This document shows positions 15,640 to 23,229 of a stretch of 64,000 nt of DNA, in pieces. Where the stretch lies: the NCBI GenBank assembly GCA_015232455.1, contig JADFZQ010000016.1:1-64000 (forward strand), given 5' to 3'. A program made the translations under genes and the position numbers. The DNA comes from Desulfamplus sp. GTDB taxonomy: Bacteria; Desulfobacterota; Desulfobacteria; Desulfobacterales; Desulfobacteraceae. Within the stretch, counting starts at the first letter, position 1, and every line of letters begins with the position of its first letter. The notes below the pieces were generated by a model, which did no database searches, was not told the DNA's origin, and saw only the letters and a program-made list of their open reading frames with translations.

Positions 15640-16755
15640 CTAATTTACAAAAACGCAACAGTAATCATATTTATTAAAGTTGGCGTTATATTTAACAATT
15701 GCAGCAAGCCTACCAATACTATCAATAACCTTAAAATAGAGTTCTTCATTAGTTGCATTAAAATTTTTTACAACCATTGAATCGGTATGATTAGTAGATG
15801 AATCTGAATTAAAAAAATGGTAATAGGGTTGAAAGTTAGGTGTAAACACTCGACCAAAACGAACGGTCTCTATCATATTATCATCTGCATGGATAACGGG
15901 CATAAACTTAAGAGCTTCAGCCATAGGAATAATTCTACTAAACGCATCTTCTTGCGGCATTTCCTGAAATGCAGTTAGAGCAATTGCATCATCAATTGAA
16001 AAGCCAGATGTTTTAGTTCTTCTTAAAGATGATAGGCACGCTCCACAACCGAGCTTTTTACCAATATCATGGGCAAGGCTTCTTATATATGTTCCAGAAG
16101 AGCAGTCAACAGAAATAGTTACTAACATGCTGTCTAAAATTTCAGATTGTGATATTTTATTCTCCAAACATTTTAATCCGCTAATAATTTTATTAGCTTG
16201 TAAAATGTCAATTGAATGAATTGATTCAGTTTTGATAGAGTATATTTCAATTTTACGAGAAGGTTTTTCTATAGCCTGCCCAAGTCGTGCCAATTTGTAA
16301 AGAGGCACACCATTATGTTTAAGTGCAGAATAGACAGGTGGAGTTTGCATCTGAACTCCTTTAAACTTCTCAACTGCCTCAATAATCTTACCATTATCTA
16401 TGGAGTTAAGAATTGATGGCTCACACCTTTTTATAACTTGACCTGTATAATCTTGAGTATCTGTCTCTATTCCAAGTAAAATCTCTGCTATATAGCTTTT
16501 ATTGCTCCCAAGAAAAAATTGAGATAGCTTTGTCCCTTTATTGACCCCGCATAACATCAAACCAGTTGCAAAAGGATCGAGAGTGCCTGTATGTCCCACT
16601 TTTTTTATATCAAGTTTTTTTTTAATCTTAGCAACAACTGATGCTGACGATATTCCTTCTGGTTTATCAATAGCTATAATGCCATCTTTAATTATAATGC
16701 TATCTTTAACTATGATCCCATCTTGTTTCATAAACTGTTTTTCATAAGTTATCAT
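15640..16755 (-). CDS. truB: tRNA pseudouridine-55 synthase TruB
   Basis: This enzyme isomerises U55 in the tRNA T-loop. The catalytic motif GHTGTLDPFATG is present with its aspartate, as are SGTYIRSLAHDIG and the C-terminal PUA-like region. At about 371 residues it is longer than the usual 300-320. The excess comes from an N-terminal repetitive stretch (KDSIIIKDGII) and Asn/Ser-rich insertions. I chose ATG 16755; a TTG lies two codons earlier and another ATG at 16731, and none has a strong Shine-Dalgarno. It follows the cyclase gene by 18 bp, so expression is probably coupled to the inserted accessory genes upstream. Confidence 0.93.
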   Translation of the reverse strand: MITYEKQFMKQDGIIVKDSIIIKDGIIAIDKPEGISSASVVAKIKKKLDIKKVGHTGTLDPFATGLMLCGVNKGTKLSQFFLGSNKSYIAEILLGIETDTQDYTGQVIKRCEPSILNSIDNGKIIEAVEKFKGVQMQTPPVYSALKHNGVPLYKLARLGQAIEKPSRKIEIYSIKTESIHSIDILQANKIISGLKCLENKISQSEILDSMLVTISVDCSSGTYIRSLAHDIGKKLGCGACLSSLRRTKTSGFSIDDAIALTAFQEMPQEDAFSRIIPMAEALKFMPVIHADDNMIETVRFGRVFTPNFQPYYHFFNSDSSTNHTDSMVVKNFNATNEELYFKVIDSIGRLAAIVKYNANFNKYDYCCVFVN

Positions 16756-16773
16756 ACCCAATCATAATTGTCT

Positions 16774-17469
16774 TTACTGGAAGTTGTCATGCCTAATTGC
16801 AACAGCCCTTACTGGTGAGCCATCAATACCATATATGCTCAGAGGAAATCCTATAAATGTAAAAGGGGTCAATTCAGGGAGTTTATCTAAATTTGTCAAA
16901 TTCTCGTATATAATAATATTGTTCTGTAAAAAAAGATTATGAATTACTTTATCTTTTACGCCACTTTGATCAACACTTGGCAGATCACACCCAAAGAATT
17001 TTATTTTAATATCTAAAAGGGATTTTACAAAAGAGATTGGAATTACAGGACGTTGATTGCTAAAGTATAGGGCTGGATTATTAAAATTTAACCACCAACC
17101 AGTTTCAAGAATAACGCCATCATATTGAAATGGGGTTAGAACATTGTTTAAATAATTTGAGTTATCTTGAATACATTTATATAAACCGTCTTCACTATAT
17201 TTATATAAATTGCTAAAGTTGATTTTAATAGTTTTACCAAAAAAACATGACAAATCTATTTTATCTAAGCTATCTCCATTTTGAATCATGTGAGAAGGCA
17301 CATCTAAATGAGTCCCACTATGGCTTCCTAATGTTATTTTGGTTACATTGACTCTATCGTTTCCAATTTCCCTAACTTTTTCTAAACTTACCTCAGGGTC
17401 TCCGGGATAAGATGGCATACCACAATAAATTGGATGGGAAAGGTCAATTAGTTTATCTGTTTTATCCAT
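16774..17469 (-). CDS. Cyclase / kynurenine-formamidase-like metal hydrolase
   Basis: The 231-residue protein starts IDLSHPIYCGMPSYPGDP and carries the metal-binding signature HSGTHLDVPSH (near 48-58) of the cyclase family (PF04199). This family includes bacterial KynB and isatin hydrolase. It probably hydrolyses an amide, lactam or lactone. It follows the SDR gene by 3 bp and precedes truB by 18 bp. The tryptophan pathway is not otherwise present, so a role with the adjacent dehydrogenase, phosphatase and epimerase is more likely. Confidence 0.8.
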   Translation of the reverse strand: MDKTDKLIDLSHPIYCGMPSYPGDPEVSLEKVREIGNDRVNVTKITLGSHSGTHLDVPSHMIQNGDSLDKIDLSCFFGKTIKINFSNLYKYSEDGLYKCIQDNSNYLNNVLTPFQYDGVILETGWWLNFNNPALYFSNQRPVIPISFVKSLLDIKIKFFGCDLPSVDQSGVKDKVIHNLFLQNNIIIYENLTNLDKLPELTPFTFIGFPLSIYGIDGSPVRAVAIRHDNFQ

Positions 17470-17472
17470 TTC

Positions 17473-18372
17473 TTAATTTATATTTATTGATGATTGTCCC
17501 GTTGAAGTTGTTGCCCCAAGCTCATACAAAAGCTCTAATAAACCTTGCCCAAAATCGTGATAATGGACAGGAGCAACCTTAATTGCTTTATCAGGCTTAT
17601 ATGAATAAGGTGTTATGTTATAATGGTTATTATCTCTTCTGGGCAGAAACTCAATATCTATATCATTGCCAAGCATCTCTTTAATTATATTTAGCAACAT
17701 GTCTAATCTAAAAGATTGATTACCTGTCATAATAACATTCTGATTATGATAGGTAGTGCCTAAAAGATTGACGCACTCCTTTGCAGCATCAGATACATGT
17801 ATATACTCTCTTATCTGATCTGGAGAGCCATAGCAGGTTATCTTTTTTTCATCAAATGCTTGAGTAATCATCTTTCTTATTGAGTTAAAATGATTTGATC
17901 TTGGTCCGTAAGGCGTTCCAATTCTAAATATTGTGTAGCCTAAGTTGAATTTGTTGGAATACTCTTTAATAAGTTTTTCACATGACTGCTTTGAGACTCT
18001 GTAAAAACTACCAAGCTCAGTATAAACATACATGGAGCTTGCGAATAAAAAACGTTCAATATTTAATGTCGCACACGCATCTAAGATGGCACAAGTCCCC
18101 ATTACATTAGTGTGCATAGTCTCCCAAGGCATCAAAGTTGACTCTTCTATATCTGCTATTCCAGCAAAATGATATACATATTTAGAATCTTTAATAATCT
18201 CTCTAATAAATTTTCTATCAAGAAGATCACCAGTAACCATTGTCTGGTTCTTTTGAAGATATGGGGAAGTTACCTTATCAAAGATAACAACATCGTATCC
18301 TCTAAAAGTCAATTCATCTGCAACATGACTGCCGATGAATCCAGAACCACCAAAGACAACAACTTTATCCAT
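17473..18372 (-). CDS. NAD-dependent epimerase/dehydratase (extended SDR)
   Basis: This is a Rossmann protein of 299 residues with GGSGFIGSH at the N-terminus and an active-site YRVSK (YxxxK). Its fold class covers nucleotide-sugar epimerases and dehydratases. The start at 18372 is preferred because AAGGAGG lies 9 bases upstream; an in-frame ATG ten codons earlier would include that site in the coding sequence. It is tightly packed with the cyclase (3 bp) and the HAD gene (36 bp). The substrate is unknown. Confidence 0.85.
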   Translation of the reverse strand: MDKVVVFGGSGFIGSHVADELTFRGYDVVIFDKVTSPYLQKNQTMVTGDLLDRKFIREIIKDSKYVYHFAGIADIEESTLMPWETMHTNVMGTCAILDACATLNIERFLFASSMYVYTELGSFYRVSKQSCEKLIKEYSNKFNLGYTIFRIGTPYGPRSNHFNSIRKMITQAFDEKKITCYGSPDQIREYIHVSDAAKECVNLLGTTYHNQNVIMTGNQSFRLDMLLNIIKEMLGNDIDIEFLPRRDNNHYNITPYSYKPDKAIKVAPVHYHDFGQGLLELLYELGATTSTGQSSININ

Positions 18373-18408
18373 TTGTGAGAACCTCCTTGTTGTGTAACAC
18401 AAATTTAT

Positions 18409-19062
18409 TTATTCAGATAGAAAACAAACAGTTGAAGAGATTGGAGTATCTTGTGGAAAGGGGGAAGAGGTATTTTTAGATACTATTCCCAAAAAACGGG
18501 TGCCAGTTGCTTTTGCTGCATTATAATCAGTCATGGCATCTCCTATAAAAAGAGTTCTTGATGGTTCGATACTATACTTTCTCTGTATATCCTGAATAAT
18601 CTCATTCTTTAATCGTGGAGAACCGTGAACTTCTTTAAACAGCATTTCAATGTTGCGTCTTTTAATAATAAGTTTGAGTTCCTCTTCAGGAGTACCAGAT
18701 ACAACAAAAGCTGGGATATTTTGTCTATTCAGTAGTTGTAAGCTCTCCAAAGCACCTTCAATATAAGGTGATTCCAATACGCCTTGCAAAACTAAATCTG
18801 AAAACTTATCGCCTAAATTTATAAGCTCTTCTTCTGTTATGGGAGTGTTAAGAAGTGTCTCATAATAATATCTAAACTTATTAAAACGAGATATGCCGCA
18901 ATGGGCAAGATGATAATCAACGACTTTTTGTTCCACTTCAGAGCCATAGGAACGAAACATTTTTGCAAACGCTTCTGTCTTTACATTAACAGAGTCCAAA
19001 ATTACTCCATCAAAGTCAAAAAAAACAGCTTGAAGTGAAATCGACTCTCTTTTATCCCCCAT
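18409..19062 (-). CDS. HAD-superfamily phosphatase/hydrolase
   Basis: The 217-residue protein has HAD motif I DFDGVILDS (near 16), motif II VVSGTPEEE and motif IV GDAMTDYNAAKATG. The order and cap size fit the phosphoglycolate-phosphatase or beta-phosphoglucomutase group. In this operon it is likely to remove or move a phosphate on the small molecule handled by the dehydrogenase and SDR. That role is inferred from context only. Confidence 0.85.
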   Translation of the reverse strand: MGDKRESISLQAVFFDFDGVILDSVNVKTEAFAKMFRSYGSEVEQKVVDYHLAHCGISRFNKFRYYYETLLNTPITEEELINLGDKFSDLVLQGVLESPYIEGALESLQLLNRQNIPAFVVSGTPEEELKLIIKRRNIEMLFKEVHGSPRLKNEIIQDIQRKYSIEPSRTLFIGDAMTDYNAAKATGTRFLGIVSKNTSSPFPQDTPISSTVCFLSE

Positions 19063-19092
19063 AGAATGCTCTATTCTCCTTAAATTACTGTT

Positions 19093-20073
19093 TTACATAT
19101 TTAGTAAGATTCTAAGTAGATTATCCACAGATTGATTTTCCATTATAATTCTGCCTTCTAAAGCATAAGAACCAATATGACTTGTTAATAAAACATTATC
19201 TAACTCTTTTAGATTACCCAAATAAGGTTCTTTCTCAAAAGAATCAAGAGCCGCACCTGCTAAATGATCAGATTTCAAAGCCTCATAAAGAGCTGTTTCA
19301 TCTACAAGCCCACCTCTTGAGGCGTTGATTAAGTAGGCACCTTTTTTCATTAACTTGATTTTGTCATTATTAATAAAGTGATGATTTTCAGAGGTATAAG
19401 GTATGTGGAGGGTAATAATATCAGATTCTAAAAGAAGTTGAGGTAGCTCAGAAGGTTGATAACACAAAGAAGATTTATAGTGCAAACTTGATGAATCAGG
19501 GTCTAAACTGTTACAGGCAGTTGATGAATCGTTATGTTTATAAGCATCATAGCCCAATACCTTACATTGAAAAGATGATAGAAGTTTTGCTAAATATGAT
19601 CCAATTCTACCACAACCTATAATTCCTACTGTTTTTCCAAAAAGAAGCCCACCTGTTGGTCTATACCACTGTCCATTCCTAATAGCTGAATCAGCATTAT
19701 GGATTTTCCTCAGCAGAGACAACATAAGTCCCATAGTAAGTTCAGCAACAGGAATAGTAGGGGCATCAGGTGTGTTTGTAACAACAATTCCCATACTTTC
19801 AGCAGCTTCTATATCTACAGAATCCAAACCTATTCCGCATCGAGAGATAACTTTTAGACCCGATGCTTTTCTAAGAACATTTGAGGTAAGCGGTTCTACT
19901 CCAGCAACTATACCTACAGGTTTATGAGCTTCAACTAGAGAGAAAACTTCATCTTCTGTAAGTTTGCGTCCGTAAGGATTAAAAATAACCTCAAAACCAC
20001 TATTTTTTAGCCTGTGAATTGAAGTAGTATCATGTAGTCCAAATGATGAGGTGGTAATCAGGATTTTATTCAT
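19093..20073 (-). CDS. D-2-hydroxyacid dehydrogenase (phosphoglycerate dehydrogenase-like)
   Basis: The 326-residue NAD-dependent oxidoreductase has the nucleotide motif GIIGCGRIGSYLA, the catalytic arginine region SRGGLVDE, and histidine in TSHIGSYALEGR. It lacks the C-terminal ACT domain of long SerA. A Ser/Asn/His-rich insertion (near 180-200, KHNDSSTACNS) interrupts the nucleotide-binding domain. It is the first gene of the dehydrogenase-HAD-SDR-cyclase set. It may oxidise a 2-hydroxy acid sugar derivative; serine synthesis cannot be excluded. Confidence 0.85.
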   Translation of the reverse strand: MNKILITTSSFGLHDTTSIHRLKNSGFEVIFNPYGRKLTEDEVFSLVEAHKPVGIVAGVEPLTSNVLRKASGLKVISRCGIGLDSVDIEAAESMGIVVTNTPDAPTIPVAELTMGLMLSLLRKIHNADSAIRNGQWYRPTGGLLFGKTVGIIGCGRIGSYLAKLLSSFQCKVLGYDAYKHNDSSTACNSLDPDSSSLHYKSSLCYQPSELPQLLLESDIITLHIPYTSENHHFINNDKIKLMKKGAYLINASRGGLVDETALYEALKSDHLAGAALDSFEKEPYLGNLKELDNVLLTSHIGSYALEGRIIMENQSVDNLLRILLNM

Positions 20074-20131
20074 ATAATTAAACTAATATATCCTAAATTG
20101 CGGTATCTTAAATTATCTTTAAGATACTATT

Positions 20132-21187
20132 CTATTCATAAAAATTTTCTGTAGCTCTTGCAAATGCTTCATAAATTGCAGGAATTGGAAGTCCGCGATT
20201 GTCTGTAGCAGATTTACGCACAGAAATAAGAAATTGTTTGGTATATGCTAATGGAATATCTTTGGGATTTTTGCCACGTATAATGTCAAAAGCCATCTGC
20301 CCTGATACTTCTCCTTGTTCATATCCAGAAGTAAAGACCGAAATCATTCCTCCATCAGATACATTGATAAGCGACATTCCTAAAAGTGGAATTTTTGAAT
20401 TAGCTTCTGTCCATGCCATAATCTCTGAAGGTTTTATAGGCTCTTTTTCGCCAGAGGGAAGTCTAAATTCTCTATAATCACTTACTAAGATAATATCTGC
20501 ATATTCATTTACCTTTTTTATAGCTTCTTTCCACTGATCAAAGTTATCCACACGAACAGGTTCCAACCATTCAAGGCCTTTCCAATCAAATGAGTTAAGA
20601 CCCGGAAGCTCTGCTGTAACTGATCCAGATTGATCACATACAAATACTACCTTAGGCTTTTTTGCTCCAACATCATCGGGTCTGAAGCCTTTTGCCTGTG
20701 CCATCATAAGGAGAGTCTCTCTTATAGCTGCTAAAGGTTTACGTTCAAAAATTCCAGTAATGTTATTTGCCTTGTCATATCCATATATATCTACTCCACC
20801 GTTAACCGCACAGAATACAATTTTTATAGAAGGATCATTGATATATTTCATTCCAACCAACTTTTGAGCTATATCATCAGCAATTATAAGCACATCAGGC
20901 TTCCAGTTTTTAATTGTGATGTGAGCCGTAGATGCAGCTGTCCTCTTAAAATCATCATCAGTATGATTTTTAAGATCCATGTAATGATGCCTTAATGTGA
21001 TTCCTTGTCGATTCTCAAAAATTCTCCTGATACCCTCATCCATCTGTATAACCCAAGGGTAATCAGTATGGTAGCTGTGCAGAATCATTATTCTTGGTTT
21101 TTGTGCTTTTTGGGCAAGTATAAAACCAGCCACAAGTATTACCATAGCTATCTTTAGAAAGAGTAAAAAATTCTTTTTAATATTCAT
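20132..21187 (-). CDS. Periplasmic substrate-binding-like protein (PF04392 type)
   Basis: About 351 residues with an N-terminal membrane helix (FLLFLKIAMVILVAGFILA) that serves as signal or anchor. The mature part begins with HSYHTDYPWV, a hallmark of the ABC-type sugar/uncharacterised binding proteins also found as sensor modules of histidine kinases. The start at 21187 forms an ATGA overlap with the upstream permease gene; a TTG seven codons earlier is less likely. No ABC permease or ATPase accompanies it, which suggests it works with the coupled cNMP-domain permease or as a sensor. Confidence 0.75.
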   Translation of the reverse strand: MNIKKNFLLFLKIAMVILVAGFILAQKAQKPRIMILHSYHTDYPWVIQMDEGIRRIFENRQGITLRHHYMDLKNHTDDDFKRTAASTAHITIKNWKPDVLIIADDIAQKLVGMKYINDPSIKIVFCAVNGGVDIYGYDKANNITGIFERKPLAAIRETLLMMAQAKGFRPDDVGAKKPKVVFVCDQSGSVTAELPGLNSFDWKGLEWLEPVRVDNFDQWKEAIKKVNEYADIILVSDYREFRLPSGEKEPIKPSEIMAWTEANSKIPLLGMSLINVSDGGMISVFTSGYEQGEVSGQMAFDIIRGKNPKDIPLAYTKQFLISVRKSATDNRGLPIPAIYEAFARATENFYE

Positions 21188-23118
21188 ATTATATTCAGAT
21201 ACCTCCAAAATGGTATTGAAGCATAAATTGCCAATATACGACCAATTATCATGAGAATATTGAATACAATGATTCTCTTTTCGTCATACATACTATCAAG
21301 ACCGTTAATTAATAAAATTTCTTTGATTTGAATAAAATATCCACATTGATATGAAAATATATATGCCTCTGCCATAGTAAGAATGATAAATCCTACAACC
21401 CATGGAGAGATTCCAGCAGAATTTGCAAGAGGAAACAGAGCTGTAACAAATAAAATTACAGTAATAGGTTCAGGAAGGACGAGTCTGACAAGAACTATTA
21501 TAGCACAAAGCATTCCTATAAATATGGGAAGACTTGTCTTCATATAAATTCCAAGCCACTCTAAATTACTTGCTACTAATTTATCAATACCAGTTTTTGA
21601 CATTACAGGCAGCCACGCAATAATAGCACCAACGAAAATCAATGTTGTCCAGTCAATATTTGATCTAATCTCATTGTTTCCAATAAACCCAAATAGAATA
21701 AGGACAGTTAAAATCGAAAATGACATCCATGGAATATCTACTTTATGTACTGATGTAAAGAGAATCCCTATAACTAACACACCTATAGCACCTAAAGCTC
21801 CCCACTCTAATGATGAAGTTGGACCAAGCACCTTTAATTGTTTTGATATTATATTGGACGAAATTTTGAAATCGCGAGCATTTCTGAATACAAGCCATGA
21901 TATTGCAAAAAACATAATAAACATTAGTATGCCTGTAAATGAGGCAGCTAAAAGCCACTGTAACCATTGAAATGCAAATTGAGTTTGATAGTCAAACATT
22001 CCTAAGACTATGAGATTAGCTGGTTTTCCCGTTAGAAATACGGAAGCCATAAGCCCAACACCACCGAGAGTGCTATTTAGAAAATGAGCCCCTAACATAT
22101 CTTTCTGCTGCGGCTCAGAAGCCCCCATAATATCAACAAGGAATGGAGATATTATAGCAGTTCTTGCACCTTGAGATGGAACAACTGGCGTTAGAACAAA
22201 ACCGCTGAAAAAAAGACTTACACTATACCAAAATGAGGATGAAGGAACGAGTTTCAGAATAAGCAAAGAGATTCTAAATGTTAGCCCAGAGACAACCATT
22301 ACAGCCCCCACGCCAAAGACACTTAAAAGCATAAAAAAACTGCCTGATGCAAAGCCTGAAACAGCAACATTCGGATCAACAATGTCTAATAATATTGCCA
22401 TAATTACCACAAAAAGAGGTGGAGCAAATGCGGGAACAATGTTAAATATCCACATAAATACAGCAGATGCAATTATAGCAACATAATAAGCAGAATTCTT
22501 TTCAAGCCCAAAATGAGATGCTGTAATCCAAACCCCTAATGTGCCAAAAAAAGTTATGAGCCAACCCAAAGTCTCTTTAATAGGAAACGCATCTTTTTGT
22601 TCCAGATATTTATCAGAAGCCTTTCCTATTTCTGACTCTTTTTGAATTGCATTAGCAATATTTGAATGTGTAGCAGGATCACTATTTGTGTAAGATTGAA
22701 AAAATTTATTCTTGACTTCAGGGGAAAATTCGGCAATACGTATAATATCTCTCGTAGGAATAACTATTACAGTTGATGGTTTTAAAGCAATTACAGACAT
22801 TAAATATGTCTTAGCTCCCAACACACCCTCCTGTCCTAAATATTCTCCTGATATGGGAGCTATTTTACGCCTTTCTATTTCTGTCTCAGAACCTTGCCTT
22901 AAAAATGTAAACTCACCGCTTTCAATAAGAAAAACTTTGTTTGTGGGTTCATGTTCCCTAAATAGGATTTCACCTTTATCAACTTTTCTGTATTCTACAT
23001 GCATAAGCATGTGAGCAAGCTCTCTTGGCAAAGCGTTTTTCAAAATAGGGTTTGAAATAAGTTTGTCCAAAATTAATGTATCAGATGATATTTCAGATGT
23101 CTCTATTTGTTTAGTCAT
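21184..23118 (-). CDS. Cyclic-nucleotide-binding-domain / SLC13 (DASS)-type permease fusion
   Basis: The 644-residue fusion has an N-terminal Crp-like cNMP-binding fold (about 30-135) joined by a short linker to roughly twelve membrane helices resembling divalent anion:sodium symporters (motif VVPSQGARTAI). In the phosphate-binding cassette of the first domain, the usual Arg-Thr/Ser pair reads KTYLMS, so classic cAMP binding is doubtful. It probably moves a di- or tricarboxylate or sulfate under control of a cytosolic signal. It is translationally coupled to the binding-protein gene and follows the receptor-channel gene. Confidence 0.8.
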   Translation of the reverse strand: MTKQIETSEISSDTLILDKLISNPILKNALPRELAHMLMHVEYRKVDKGEILFREHEPTNKVFLIESGEFTFLRQGSETEIERRKIAPISGEYLGQEGVLGAKTYLMSVIALKPSTVIVIPTRDIIRIAEFSPEVKNKFFQSYTNSDPATHSNIANAIQKESEIGKASDKYLEQKDAFPIKETLGWLITFFGTLGVWITASHFGLEKNSAYYVAIIASAVFMWIFNIVPAFAPPLFVVIMAILLDIVDPNVAVSGFASGSFFMLLSVFGVGAVMVVSGLTFRISLLILKLVPSSSFWYSVSLFFSGFVLTPVVPSQGARTAIISPFLVDIMGASEPQQKDMLGAHFLNSTLGGVGLMASVFLTGKPANLIVLGMFDYQTQFAFQWLQWLLAASFTGILMFIMFFAISWLVFRNARDFKISSNIISKQLKVLGPTSSLEWGALGAIGVLVIGILFTSVHKVDIPWMSFSILTVLILFGFIGNNEIRSNIDWTTLIFVGAIIAWLPVMSKTGIDKLVASNLEWLGIYMKTSLPIFIGMLCAIIVLVRLVLPEPITVILFVTALFPLANSAGISPWVVGFIILTMAEAYIFSYQCGYFIQIKEILLINGLDSMYDEKRIIVFNILMIIGRILAIYASIPFWRYLNII

Positions 23119-23229
23119 AACCCGTTGCCTTATAAAATTAATTTTCTGATAATATAGTTTATATTTAAAAAAAATTTTAATATATCAACATAAAACAGAA
23201 TGCAATAAAAAATTATGATTGTTATTTTT

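Noticed and set aside
21188-21208. Longer start (TTG at 21208) for the binding-protein gene
   Set aside because: It would overlap the permease gene by 25 bp; ATG 21187 gives the standard ATGA coupling.
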